NCBI GenBank assembly: GCA_964651535.1
Contig: CAZYYE010000003.1
Span: 229,322 to 293,321 of the forward strand
DNA from: Terrimesophilobacter sp964651535
Lineage (GTDB): Bacteria; Actinomycetota; Actinomycetes; Actinomycetales; Microbacteriaceae
DNA length: 64,000 nt
Reading direction: 5' to 3'
Shown piece after piece: positions 43,003 through 50,991 of this stretch. The notes beneath the pieces were generated by a model, which did no database searches, was not told the origin of the DNA, and worked only from the letters and a program-made list of their open reading frames with translations. The position numbers and the translations under genes were made by a program. Within the stretch, counting starts at the first letter, position 1. Each line of letters starts with the position of its first letter.

Positions 43003-44676
43003 TCACACCGAGGTGGTTTCGACCGTTGCGCTGACCGGGCGCCGGCGCAGCCCGAGTCCCGGGCCAACGAGAGCGCCGACTCCCGCGGCGATCGCAGCGC
43101 CGAGGAAGACCGATTGAATCTGAATCACGCCGATATCGACGAGTGCGCCCACGTCGGTGTAGTCGGGCAACTCGGCGGCCATGACGTAGTACCGGTACAG
43201 ACCGATCGCGGTGAGGACGGCGAGCCCGACCACCATGCCGACCATCCGGGTGACCACCACGAGCGCCGACGCCGTGCCGTGCGCCTCCGGTGGGCAATCC
43301 GCGAGGATCGCGTTGTTGACCGGTGCGAGCGTGAGGCCGAGTCCGAACCCGACGGCGATGAGCACCGCGTAAGACGAGAATCCGGCGAGCGAACCCTCAC
43401 CCCATCCGCTCATCACGAGGAGCCCTCCGGCCGCAACGGCAAGTCCGACGCCCGTCACGAGCCCGTCGCCGAACCGGCGCAGCAGCCACCCTCCGACGAA
43501 TGCACCCACCGGAACGGCGATGAGAAAGCGCACGAGCACGAGGGCTGCAACGGTCTGCGAGTCGGTGAACGTGAGCCGGGCCAGAAGCGGCACGTCGACA
43601 ATGACGGCGACGAGTGCGACTCCGACGAGTGTGCTGACGATGAGCGCCACCGCGCCGCGGCCACGAACGGTGCCCCTCGGCACAAGAGGATCACGGGCGA
43701 GCCGGTGCCGGATGAGGTACAGCACGAGGAGGACACCGGCGATCGGGAGCAGCGCAAGGCCGAGAGGTCCCACGATTTCGCGCTCCGGTTCCGCCACCGC
43801 GAACGTGATGATCACGCAACCGAGTGCGCCGCCGAACAGGAGGGCGCCCGGGATGTCGGCGCGCCGCAGCACCGGCAGCCAATGGCGCGCGGTGAGCACG
43901 GCGGTGAGTCCGAGCAGCCCCAGGGCGGTGAGCCCGATCGGGGTGAGCACGCGCGAGTCTGAGCCGCCGATCGGGATGAACGGGATGCCGAGAGACACCG
44001 ATGTCGTGAGCGCCCGGGGCGCGATCAGGGCCAGCGCACCGAGTGCCGCGGCGAGCGCCCCCGTTGCCAACGGGAGCCAACGGGGTCTGCCCAACGGTTC
44101 ACCGCCCGTGAGACGTATCGCGATCGCGAGGAGAATGCCGAGGATGGCGTTGAGCCAGAAGATCGCTCGCCAGTCGGCGATCGTGAGGACGAGTGCGCCC
44201 AATAGCGGCCCGAGCACGCTGCCGATCTCCTGCACCGCGCCCACCACGCCCAGTGGCGTTCCGCGGCGATCCGCGGGCCAGAGTTGGGCCACGATGGCGA
44301 GAGTCGCCGGCACGAGCCCTCCGCCTCCGAGCCCCTGGATGAGCCGGCCGGCGACAAGCACGGGCATGTCGACAGCGAGCGCGGTGATGGCGGAACCGAT
44401 GACGAAGATCGCGAGACAGCCGAGCAGCACGCGTTGCCGCGATATCAGGTCGGCAAGGCGTCCGACCAGCGGGAGCACGGCGACGTATCCGAGTAGAAAG
44501 CTGGAAATGATTGGGGTCGCGCGCTGCAGCGACTCGATCCCCACCCCGACGCCGGCCATCATGTCGGTCAGCGCGAGAACAATGACGTACGTGTCCGCGG
44601 CCGCAAGCGCGACCGCGATCGACGCCGTGGTGAGCAGCGCGCGCGGCCGCGGCTGGCTACGGCCGCTCGATGTCAA
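43003..44676 (-). CDS. P55-like 14-helix MFS exporter
   Basis: Drug/lipid exporter of the 14-segment MFS family (557 residues). Motif LPLVGRLADLISRQRVLLG lies between helices 2 and 3, and IQGLGGGGLVPATLAIVAQLWPADRRGTPLG in helices 4-5. It follows an LprG-like lipoprotein, and the pair matches Rv1411c-Rv1410c of M. tuberculosis, which moves triacylglyceride-type lipids and affects drug tolerance. The TTG start at 44676 lies 20 bp inside lprG, so translation is coupled. Export substrate in this organism is unknown. Confidence 0.85.
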   Translation of the reverse strand: MTSSGRSQPRPRALLTTASIAVALAAADTYVIVLALTDMMAGVGVGIESLQRATPIISSFLLGYVAVLPLVGRLADLISRQRVLLGCLAIFVIGSAITALAVDMPVLVAGRLIQGLGGGGLVPATLAIVAQLWPADRRGTPLGVVGAVQEIGSVLGPLLGALVLTIADWRAIFWLNAILGILLAIAIRLTGGEPLGRPRWLPLATGALAAALGALALIAPRALTTSVSLGIPFIPIGGSDSRVLTPIGLTALGLLGLTAVLTARHWLPVLRRADIPGALLFGGALGCVIITFAVAEPEREIVGPLGLALLPIAGVLLVLYLIRHRLARDPLVPRGTVRGRGAVALIVSTLVGVALVAVIVDVPLLARLTFTDSQTVAALVLVRFLIAVPVGAFVGGWLLRRFGDGLVTGVGLAVAAGGLLVMSGWGEGSLAGFSSYAVLIAVGFGLGLTLAPVNNAILADCPPEAHGTASALVVVTRMVGMVVGLAVLTAIGLYRYYVMAAELPDYTDVGALVDIGVIQIQSVFLGAAIAAGVGALVGPGLGLRRRPVSATVETTSV

Positions 44677-45340
44677 CGGGTGTTCCGTAGTCCTTCACCG
44701 TGAACGTGTATGTCGACGTGGCGCCGGGGAAGAACTCGCCGGTAACGATCGCTGTGCGCAGTTCGCCGTCGGCGGTGATTCCGTACGTGACGTCGAATGT
44801 CGACTCTGGCTCGCCCAGCCTGAGCAGCGAGGAGACCAGTTCGCCGGAGAGTTTGCCGGTGATGGTATCCAGCACATCCTCACCGTCGCGCTGCTGTTCG
44901 CCCGTTGCGAGGTCGGTCGTCTTCTCCAGGAGGGACGGCAGCCCGGTCTTCGGGTTGAACAGGGATGCCGGGTTGAGTGCGTCTATCACCGCGAGATCGA
45001 GCGCGATGTAGTCGGGGGTGAAAAACTTGATCCACATTTCGTCGCCGATAGCGATGACGTCGAAGTCTCCGGCCACCCCTTGGAGTTTGCCGGTCACCGT
45101 GCCCTGGAATTTCGGTGTCGTCGCATCGAGAGCGCCGACCCCGTCCGCCGCCGTCACACCCTCGCTGTTCTTCGGCACATCCTCGCTCGTGAGGGTGATC
45201 GTCACCGAACTCGCCGAGGCGAACGAATCGTGCGCCGCGGAAAGCGTATCCTTCGGGTCGGCCCCACCTGCGGCGCCGGAGCACCCTGTCACGGCCAACA
45301 ACATCGTCATCGCAAGAACAAGGGGCAAGCGCATGCGCAC
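44657..45340 (-). CDS. lprG: LprG/LppX-like lipoprotein
   Basis: Extracytoplasmic lipid-binding lipoprotein of 227 residues. The signal peptide ends in the lipobox AVTGC. The mature domain has the LprG fold pattern: TVTGKLQGVAGDFDVIAIGDEMWIKF, ALNPASLFNPKTGLPSLLEK, DTITGKLSGELV, and a final TYTFTVKDYGTPVDIERP. These correspond to the strands lining the lipid cavity in mycobacterial LprG. The gene overlaps the downstream P55-like exporter and the two should act together. Confidence 0.88.
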   Translation of the reverse strand: MRMRLPLVLAMTMLLAVTGCSGAAGGADPKDTLSAAHDSFASASSVTITLTSEDVPKNSEGVTAADGVGALDATTPKFQGTVTGKLQGVAGDFDVIAIGDEMWIKFFTPDYIALDLAVIDALNPASLFNPKTGLPSLLEKTTDLATGEQQRDGEDVLDTITGKLSGELVSSLLRLGEPESTFDVTYGITADGELRTAIVTGEFFPGATSTYTFTVKDYGTPVDIERP

Positions 45341-45455
45341 ATCCTACAAACAAGGCACACGCAAAGATAGAGCGCGATGATTGCGCAGTTCTCACGTTCG
45401 CGGCGTGGACTAAACTCTCCTCGACCAGTTCACTTTGCAGGACAGATAGAGCACG

Positions 45456-46079
45456 ATGCGTCGAAAGAATTCGGAGCAGAATCGCCCCGATCCAGAAGAA
45501 CGCGATCAGGAAACGCTGGATCGCGAGTTGGACGAGCTCACCGCGGAAATCCGCGTGGTCATCCCCGGCGTGACCGTGCTCTTGGCATTCCTGCTTGGAC
45601 TACCGTTCACGTCGGTATTCTCCGACCTGGTCCAACTGCAGGCTGACGTCTATTTCACCGCGTTTCTTTCCACGGCAGTGGCGGTGATTTTTCTCCTGAG
45701 CGGAAGCGCCTATCACCAGATTCGGGGCAAGCCGTATAACAAGGGCCTACTGGTTAGGACCGCAGCTCGTCAGATGGTCGCGGCACTGATATTGCTCAGC
45801 ATCTCCCTCAGCGCCGTGGTATTTCTCGTGACCGACCTTCTCTTCGGGACCGTCACGTCGATATTGGTGACGAGTGGAGTCGTCATTCTCGTGGTGTGGC
45901 TGTGGTTTGCCTTGCCGCTTTACCGCCGCATCCGCAACGACCGAAGACGCAGTTGCGCTGTTTGGTGGCTCAACCCTGGCAGAGTCTGCTCCCACGTGCT
46001 TGCAGCTCCGCAACCAATCCCAAGGCAAACAAAGAGTGGCCGCCCTAGAAGACGGCCACTCTTTGTTTTGTCGGGCTGA
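45456..46079 (+). CDS. DUF6328 membrane protein with aberrant C-terminus
   Basis: The 207-residue protein has an acidic/basic N-terminal segment (RDQETLDRELDELTAEIRVV) and about four helices: IPGVTVLLAFLLGLPF, YFTAFLSTAVAVIFLLSG, MVAALILLSISLSAVVFLV and TSILVTSGVVILVVWLWFAL. This matches the DUF6328 family. The family core ends at LYRRIRNDRR (about residue 163). The frame then runs 44 more residues through the terminator hairpin at 46031-46064, and its stop codon (46077-46079) lies inside a copy of the tRNA-Pro 3' end. The native stop seems to have been lost. Confidence 0.8.
   Translation: MRRKNSEQNRPDPEERDQETLDRELDELTAEIRVVIPGVTVLLAFLLGLPFTSVFSDLVQLQADVYFTAFLSTAVAVIFLLSGSAYHQIRGKPYNKGLLVRTAARQMVAALILLSISLSAVVFLVTDLLFGTVTSILVTSGVVILVVWLWFALPLYRRIRNDRRRSCAVWWLNPGRVCSHVLAAPQPIPRQTKSGRPRRRPLFVLSG
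46031..46064. terminator. Hairpin terminator inside the DUF6328 reading frame
   Basis: AAAGAGTGGCCG (46031-46042) and CGGCCACTCTTT (46053-46064) form a perfect 12-bp stem with a 10-base loop. It is followed on the plus strand by GTTTTG and flanked on the minus side by CTTTGTTTG. It can act in both directions. It lies 13-46 bases before the stop codon of the gene it would terminate. Confidence 0.8.
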
Positions 46080-46088
46080 CAGGATTTG
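46067..46088. repeat. 22-bp direct repeat, copy 1 (partial tRNA-Pro 3' end)
   Basis: Identical to 46221-46242, which covers the last bases of the T-loop, the T-stem 3' strand, the acceptor 3' strand and three bases beyond tRNA-Pro(GGG). Only this part of the tRNA is duplicated. Each copy is preceded on its plus-strand side by a terminator hairpin. Confidence 0.9.
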
Positions 46089-46187
46089 TCCCCACTGCCT
46101 CCCCAAACGTTGCTGCGCAACGCCCGGGGCCCCTCGGCAGCGTGGGCCCACCTGCTCGCAGGTACGACGTCTCACGCCGGAGAAATT

Positions 46188-46218
46188 AAATACGGGCGAC
46201 AGATGGCCGCCCGTATTT
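46188..46218. terminator. Terminator downstream of tRNA-Pro
   Basis: AAATACGGGCG (46188-46198) and CGCCCGTATTT (46208-46218) form a perfect 11-bp stem with a 9-base loop. In the minus-strand transcript it begins 7 bases after the tRNA 3' end and is followed by AATTTC. Confidence 0.8.
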
Positions 46219-46220
46219 CA

Positions 46221-46242
46221 TTTGTCGGGCTGACAGGATTTG
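46221..46242. repeat. 22-bp direct repeat, copy 2 (3' end of tRNA-Pro)
   Basis: This copy is part of the intact tRNA-Pro gene. With copy 1 (46067-46088) it forms an exact direct repeat 154 bp apart, as at tRNA-integrated elements. Confidence 0.9.
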
Positions 46243-46298
46243 AACCTGCGACCCCGTGACCCCCAGTCACGTGCGCTACCAAGCTGCGCCACAGCCCG
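46225..46298 (-). tRNA. tRNA-Pro(GGG)
   Basis: A complete 74-nt cloverleaf on the minus strand: acceptor CGGGCTG/CAGCCCG, D-stem GCGC/GCGC, anticodon stem CGTGA/TCACG with loop CTGGGGG (anticodon GGG), T-arm GCAGG-TTCAAAT-CCTGT and discriminator A. The CCA end is not encoded. Confidence 0.97.
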
Positions 46299-46396
46299 TG
46301 GCAATTACCTCGCATAGCCTATCGCGACATTGGGGACCTCCACCGTGCATCGACGAGGTGCATGATGGGATGGAGACGACACGCAGGAGGATGGCA

Positions 46397-46915
46397 ATGA
46401 CGGCAGGCACGCTCGCCGACGCACTCGAGCGCGAACACCGGGACATCGACGGGGGCATCGAAGAGTACTCGGCCGGGCTCAGCCACAACGAAACGGACCC
46501 CACGCCGCTCCTTCGCGCCATGCGGGGCCTGCGCCGCCACATCTATCTCGAAGAACAGATCCTGTTCCCACCGCTGAAAGCCACCATGGCGATGCCGATC
46601 TTCGTCATGGTGCGCGAACACGGCGAGCTGTGGGACGCCATGGACCAACTCGACGCCATGCTCGCCTCTGAAGCCAACCCGCGCACGATGCACGACGCCT
46701 GCCGCGAACTCCTCGCAAAACTGGATGCCCACAACTCCAAGGAAGAACCCATCATCTACTCGAAAGCCGACGAGTCGCTCGATGCGGATGCTGCCGCACG
46801 GCTTCGCGAATTCCTCGCGCGAGGAACCATTCCAGACGGCTGGCGCTGCGAAAAGGCATCCGCCGTACCCGCCTTGCCGCAGCGCGAAACCAACCCGCAC
46901 GGCACAATGGAGTAA
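46397..46915 (+). CDS. Hemerythrin HHE-domain protein
   Basis: A second hemerythrin-like protein (172 residues). Ligands are seen in LEREHRDIDGGIEEY, LRRHIYLEEQILFPPL, VREHGELWDAMDQL and LDAHNSKEEPIIY, giving the H...HxxxE...H...HxxxxE/D pattern of a di-iron site. ATG at 46397 is chosen because AGGAGG ends 6 bases before it; an ATG at 46391 touches that RBS. The stop is directly followed by the ATG of the next gene, so the two are one operon. Confidence 0.88.
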   Translation: MTAGTLADALEREHRDIDGGIEEYSAGLSHNETDPTPLLRAMRGLRRHIYLEEQILFPPLKATMAMPIFVMVREHGELWDAMDQLDAMLASEANPRTMHDACRELLAKLDAHNSKEEPIIYSKADESLDADAAARLREFLARGTIPDGWRCEKASAVPALPQRETNPHGTME

Positions 46916-47617
46916 ATGAACACTCTCAATCCCGACCGGACCATTGGCATACTCGGCGCCGGGAGAGTTGGCACGATCCTGGCGAAACTCGCCGTGAACG
47001 CCGGGTACCGAGTGCACTTCGCAGGCTCGGGGGATCCGTCCAGGATCGAGCACATCGCAACAATTCTCGGCCCCCGCGCAACCGCAGCGACGGTGGAAGA
47101 CGCCGCCAACGCTGCAGACATCGTCATCCTCGCCTTGCCGCTCGCCCAGCACACCACCCTCCCCGTCGATGCCCTGCGCGGCAAAATCATCATCGACGCG
47201 ACCAACTACTGGTGGGAAACCGACGGGGTCCGAGCCGAGTACACCGATCCGCTCACCTCGACGAGCGAGATCGTGCAGGCATTCTTCCCGGACTCCCGCG
47301 TCGTAAAAGCTCTCAACCACATGGAGTTCCGCGACCTCGACGACGAATCACGCCCGGCGAACGCACCAGGGCGCAAGGCACTCGCCATCGCCGGGGACGA
47401 CCCCGCCGCCGTCGAAGCCGTGGCGGCACTCGTCGACGCGTTCGGATTCGACCCCGTCAACGCGGGACCCCTCTCTGAAGGCGTGCGCATGGAACCGAAC
47501 ACCGAACTCTTCGGAGCGAATGTCGATGCGGCGGAAGTGAAGGCGATGCTCGAACGCTTTCCCCGGTCGGCGCGCGGGATGATCGTTGCGAGGGCACGCG
47601 CGAACCGTGGTGACTAA
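46916..47617 (+). CDS. NADPH:F420 reductase-like oxidoreductase
   Basis: The 233-residue protein has an N-terminal dinucleotide fold, TIGILGAGRVGTILAKLAVNAGYRVHFAGSGDPS, and DIVILALPLAQHTTLP, then IIIDATNYWW. The pattern fits the F420-dependent NADP oxidoreductase / ProC-like group. Whether it uses F420 is unproven; no F420 biosynthesis genes are in the window. It starts on the base after the hemerythrin stop. Its stop overlaps the convergent der stop by four bases. Confidence 0.82.
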   Translation: MNTLNPDRTIGILGAGRVGTILAKLAVNAGYRVHFAGSGDPSRIEHIATILGPRATAATVEDAANAADIVILALPLAQHTTLPVDALRGKIIIDATNYWWETDGVRAEYTDPLTSTSEIVQAFFPDSRVVKALNHMEFRDLDDESRPANAPGRKALAIAGDDPAAVEAVAALVDAFGFDPVNAGPLSEGVRMEPNTELFGANVDAAEVKAMLERFPRSARGMIVARARANRGD

Positions 47618-49122
47618 GTGCGCTTGCGCCGCTCCCGCACTCGCATGTTCACATTGATGGGGCTGCCCTCGAAACCGTAGAGTTCGCGCAAACGGCGGGT
47701 GATGAAGCGTCGGTACTGCGGATCCAGGAAACCGGTCGTGAACAGCACGAACGTCGGCGGACGCGTAGACGCCTGAGTGCCGAACAGGATGCGCGGCTGC
47801 TTGCCGCCCCGTACGGGGTGCGGATGCTCCGACGTGAGCTCCGCGAGGAGCGCGTTGAACTTGCCCGTCGGGATGCGCGTGTCCCACGACTGCAAAGCCA
47901 GCTCGAGCGCTGGCACGAGTTTCTCCATGTGCCGGCCCGTTTTCGCCGAAATGTTCACGCGGGGAGCCCACGCGACATGGCCGAGATCCTGCTCAATCTC
48001 CCGCTCCAAATACCGACGCCGCTCGTCATCGAGCATGTCCCATTTGTTGAACGCGAGCACGAGCGCGCGACCGCTCTCCAGCACAAGTTCGATGATGCGA
48101 ACATCCTGCTCGCTGATCGGCTCCGTCACATCAATGAGGACGACGGCGACCTCCGCCTTCTCGAGCGCGGCGCTCGTACGCAGCGAAGCGTAAAAATCCG
48201 CGCCCTGAGCGAGGTTCATGCGGCGACGGATGCCTGCGGTGTCGACGAACGTCCACACGCGGCCCGCGAGCTCGATCTGCTCATCCACAGGATCGCGCGT
48301 CGTACCGGCCAGATCATGCACGACGACACGATCCTCGCCAGCGGCACGGTTCAGCAGGGATGACTTGCCCACATTCGGGCGGCCGAGCAGCGCCACCCGC
48401 CGCGGGCCACCCACTTGCTCCTTGGCAACCGCGGAAACCTCGGGAAGCACCGTGAGCACGTAGTCGAGCAAGTCGGCCACTCCCCTGCCGTGCACGGCGG
48501 ACACCGGCCACGGCTGGCCGAGCCCGAGGCTCCACAGGCTCGCCGCTTCCGGTTCGTGGCGGATGTCGTCGACCTTGTTCGCGACGAGAATCACAGGCTT
48601 CTTCGTGGCACGCAGCATCTTCACGACGTGCTCATCCGTTGCGGTCGGCCCGACCATCGCATCCACCACGAACAGCACAACATCCGCGAGGTCGATCGCA
48701 ATCTCCGCCTGGGCGGCGACCGCAGCGTGAATGCCCTTCGCGTCGGGCTCCCAACCGCCCGTGTCCACGAGCGTGAACCACCGTTCGTTCCATTCCGCCT
48801 TGTAGTTCACGCGGTCGCGCGTGACACCCGGCGTATCCTGCACGACCGCTTCGCGGCGGCCGAGGATGCGGTTCACGAGCGCAGACTTGCCCACGTTCGG
48901 CCGGCCGACGATGGCCAGCACGGGAAGCGCAGGCAGGTAGTGGATCGCGTCCGGGTCCTCGGTCGCGGCATCGAGGATACCCAGATCCTCGTCATCGAGC
49001 TCATACTCGTCGAGGCCGGCGCGCAGCGCGCTGGCCCGCTGGGCCGCCGATTCGTCATTCATGGCTGCCAGGCGGTCGGCGAGCTCCGGGTTCAGCTCGG
49101 GGAAATCATCGTCATCTGGCAC
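47614..49122 (-). CDS. der: Der (EngA), double-GTPase ribosome assembly factor
   Basis: GTPase needed for 50S subunit maturation. Two tandem G domains are visible: IVGRPNVGKSALVNRILGR with DTGGWEPDAKG, and LLGRPNVGKSSLLNRAAGEDR with DTAGIRRRMN. A KH-like C-terminal domain ends in FEGSPINVNMRVRERRKRT. An acidic 65-residue N-terminal extension is typical of actinobacterial Der. The GTG start gives 502 residues. Confidence 0.96.
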   Translation of the reverse strand: MPDDDDFPELNPELADRLAAMNDESAAQRASALRAGLDEYELDDEDLGILDAATEDPDAIHYLPALPVLAIVGRPNVGKSALVNRILGRREAVVQDTPGVTRDRVNYKAEWNERWFTLVDTGGWEPDAKGIHAAVAAQAEIAIDLADVVLFVVDAMVGPTATDEHVVKMLRATKKPVILVANKVDDIRHEPEAASLWSLGLGQPWPVSAVHGRGVADLLDYVLTVLPEVSAVAKEQVGGPRRVALLGRPNVGKSSLLNRAAGEDRVVVHDLAGTTRDPVDEQIELAGRVWTFVDTAGIRRRMNLAQGADFYASLRTSAALEKAEVAVVLIDVTEPISEQDVRIIELVLESGRALVLAFNKWDMLDDERRRYLEREIEQDLGHVAWAPRVNISAKTGRHMEKLVPALELALQSWDTRIPTGKFNALLAELTSEHPHPVRGGKQPRILFGTQASTRPPTFVLFTTGFLDPQYRRFITRRLRELYGFEGSPINVNMRVRERRKRT

Positions 49123-49142
49123 CCGTCAATCCTACGGGCTTG

Positions 49143-49229
49143 CTGACTTTCATAATTCAGGAGGTGGTGTGGCTGGAGTGACACACCCAACCTCATCCGC
49201 CCCACCACCTCCTGAATGATGAAAGTCAG
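49143..49229. repeat. 27-bp near-perfect inverted repeat between der and cmk
   Basis: Arms 49143-49169 and 49203-49229 are reverse complements with a single mismatch. They begin CTGACTTTCAT and end GGAGGTGGTG. The 33-base spacer contains a smaller GTGT...ACAC pairing. The right arm includes the cmk stop codon. In RNA this would be a long stable hairpin. The spacer and mismatch do not look like a classical terminator, and no T-tract follows. Confidence 0.9.
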
Positions 49230-49903
49230 GAGCGGATGAGGGAGACCAGGGCTGCGACGGTTTCGTCGAACGTGAGGTTCGTGGAGTCGAGGGTCGCCAC
49301 GCCCTCCGCTGCCGACATGAAATCGACGACCTTCATGTCCTGTGCATCGCGCGCCTTCAACTGCTCCCCCACCGCAGCCGCCGACGGAGACTGCAACTCC
49401 GCTGCACGCCGCGCCTGACGCGCCTCCTCCGAGGCCGTGAGCAGAACGCGCACATTCGCATCCGGAGCGACCACCGTCGTGATATCCCGGCCCTCCGTGA
49501 TGATGCCGGGTCGGGAGCCGTGCGCTATCCGGTCGCGAAACAGACCCGTCAAGTGCTCCCGTACGCGCGGGACCCGAGCGACGGCACTCACGACCGCCGA
49601 CACGGCCGGGTCGCGGATGGCTTGAGTCACCGGTTCGCTTCCGACCCGCACGAAATAGTCATCCGGGTCGAGGCCGATCTCGTAGTCGAAATCGCCGAGG
49701 AGCCCGATCACGGCATCCACATCGTTCGGATCCACACCCCGCGCAACCGCACGCCAGGCCAGCGCGCGATACGCCGCGCCCGTGTCCTGGTACTCGAAAC
49801 CGAGCTCACGCGCAGCGGCGCGGCTCACGCTCGACTTTCCGCTGCCCGCAGGCCCGTCCACGGCGACGGCGATGCGCGCAGCGGGCTCTCGCGCAGCATT
49901 CAC
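49226..49903 (-). CDS. cmk: Cytidylate kinase
   Basis: Phosphorylates CMP and dCMP. P-loop AVDGPAGSGKSSVS is followed by ELGFEYQDTGAAYRALAWRAV, GRDITTVVAPDANVRVLLTAS and a RDAQD segment. I start at the GTG at 49903, 7 bases after GGAGG and overlapping the tyrA stop (GTGA), giving 225 residues. The frame is open to 49927. Order tyrA-cmk-der is usual. Confidence 0.95.
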   Translation of the reverse strand: MNAAREPAARIAVAVDGPAGSGKSSVSRAAARELGFEYQDTGAAYRALAWRAVARGVDPNDVDAVIGLLGDFDYEIGLDPDDYFVRVGSEPVTQAIRDPAVSAVVSAVARVPRVREHLTGLFRDRIAHGSRPGIITEGRDITTVVAPDANVRVLLTASEEARQARRAAELQSPSAAAVGEQLKARDAQDMKVVDFMSAAEGVATLDSTNLTFDETVAALVSLIRS

Positions 49904-50991
49904 TTCCACGCCTCCGCCACGCGCCAACCCCGCGTCTCCAGCTCGGCGACGAGTTGCGCCTCGACCTCCGGCAGCACGGAAATCTCGGCGAGCCCGACAA
50001 GTGTTCCCGGCGAGTGTTCGAGCCGCAAGTCCTCGAGGTTGATGCCCGCATCGCCGATCTCGGCGAGAAGGCGCGCGAGCTCGCCCGGCTTGTCGTCCAC
50101 CATGACGACAAGCTGGCTGAAGCGGCGATCCTGGCCGTGCTTGCCGGGAAGCCTCGCGACGCCAACATTCCCGGCGGCGAGAGTCTCCGCGATCGCTCGC
50201 TTCGCCCCCGGTGCGGTCGGCGATTCCAGAATCTCGATGAACGCATCCAGGTCACCCCGGAACGCGCGCAGGATATCCACAACGGTCGCGCTGTTCGCCG
50301 CGAGAATCTGAATCCACAGCGACGGGTCGCTCGAGGCGATCCGCGTCGAATCCCGAAGCCCCTGCCCGGTGAGAGAGAGCGCCCGCGCTGAGCCGTCGTT
50401 CAGCTGCTTCGCGAGCAACGTCGCGATCACTTGCGGCACGTGCGAAACGAGGGCGACGCTCTCATCGTGCTCCTGGGCCGTCATGAGCACCGGAATCGCG
50501 TCGAGGTCGAGAATGAGATCCTCGATGACGCCAACACGCTCGGCGTTTTCGCCGTTGCCCGTCGCGATCACCCACGGCCGGCCGACGAACAAGTCGGCGC
50601 GCGCCGAGATCGCTCCGCCGCGCTCCCGGCCGGCGAGCGGATGCGAGCCGACATACCGGCTCGTGTCCACGCCCGCTGCGTGCAACTCTGCGAGCGGCAG
50701 CGCCTTCACGCTCGCGACATCCGTGACGACGGCCTCCGGGAACGCGGAAAGTTCGGAAGCGATGACCGCCGCGGTCTGGTCGGGCGGGACCGCCACGATA
50801 ATCAGGCCCGGCGCATCCGACGCCTCGCCTGCTCGACCGGCCCCGTAGTCGATCGCGAGCGAGAGGGCCCCGGGGGACGCATCGAACACGATCGTGTCGA
50901 CGCCTTTCGACCTCAGCGCCAAGCCGATGCTCGCACCGAGAAGGCCCGCGCCGACGATGCGCACCTGACCGCGAATGCGGCTACCGTCCAC
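49900..50991 (-). CDS. tyrA: Prephenate dehydrogenase (TyrA) with ACT domain
   Basis: Tyrosine-pathway enzyme. The dinucleotide-binding start is VRIVGAGLLGASIGLALRSKG. VTDVASVKALPL and SHPLAGRERGG (catalytic His region) follow. The C-terminal ACT domain (about 285-363) begins LVVMVDDKPGELARLLAEIGDAGINLEDLRLEH and probably senses tyrosine. The frame is open to 51351, but the GTG at 50991 gives the correct N-terminus and 363 residues, overlapping the rluB-like stop by 11 bases. Its insertion between rluB and cmk differs from the M. tuberculosis order. Confidence 0.93.
   Translation of the reverse strand: MDGSRIRGQVRIVGAGLLGASIGLALRSKGVDTIVFDASPGALSLAIDYGAGRAGEASDAPGLIIVAVPPDQTAAVIASELSAFPEAVVTDVASVKALPLAELHAAGVDTSRYVGSHPLAGRERGGAISARADLFVGRPWVIATGNGENAERVGVIEDLILDLDAIPVLMTAQEHDESVALVSHVPQVIATLLAKQLNDGSARALSLTGQGLRDSTRIASSDPSLWIQILAANSATVVDILRAFRGDLDAFIEILESPTAPGAKRAIAETLAAGNVGVARLPGKHGQDRRFSQLVVMVDDKPGELARLLAEIGDAGINLEDLRLEHSPGTLVGLAEISVLPEVEAQLVAELETRGWRVAEAWK

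Noticed and set aside
46089..46187. A second, decayed tRNA gene after repeat copy 1
   Set aside because: Beyond the 22-bp repeat the sequence shows no anticodon or D-arm and cannot fold as a cloverleaf.
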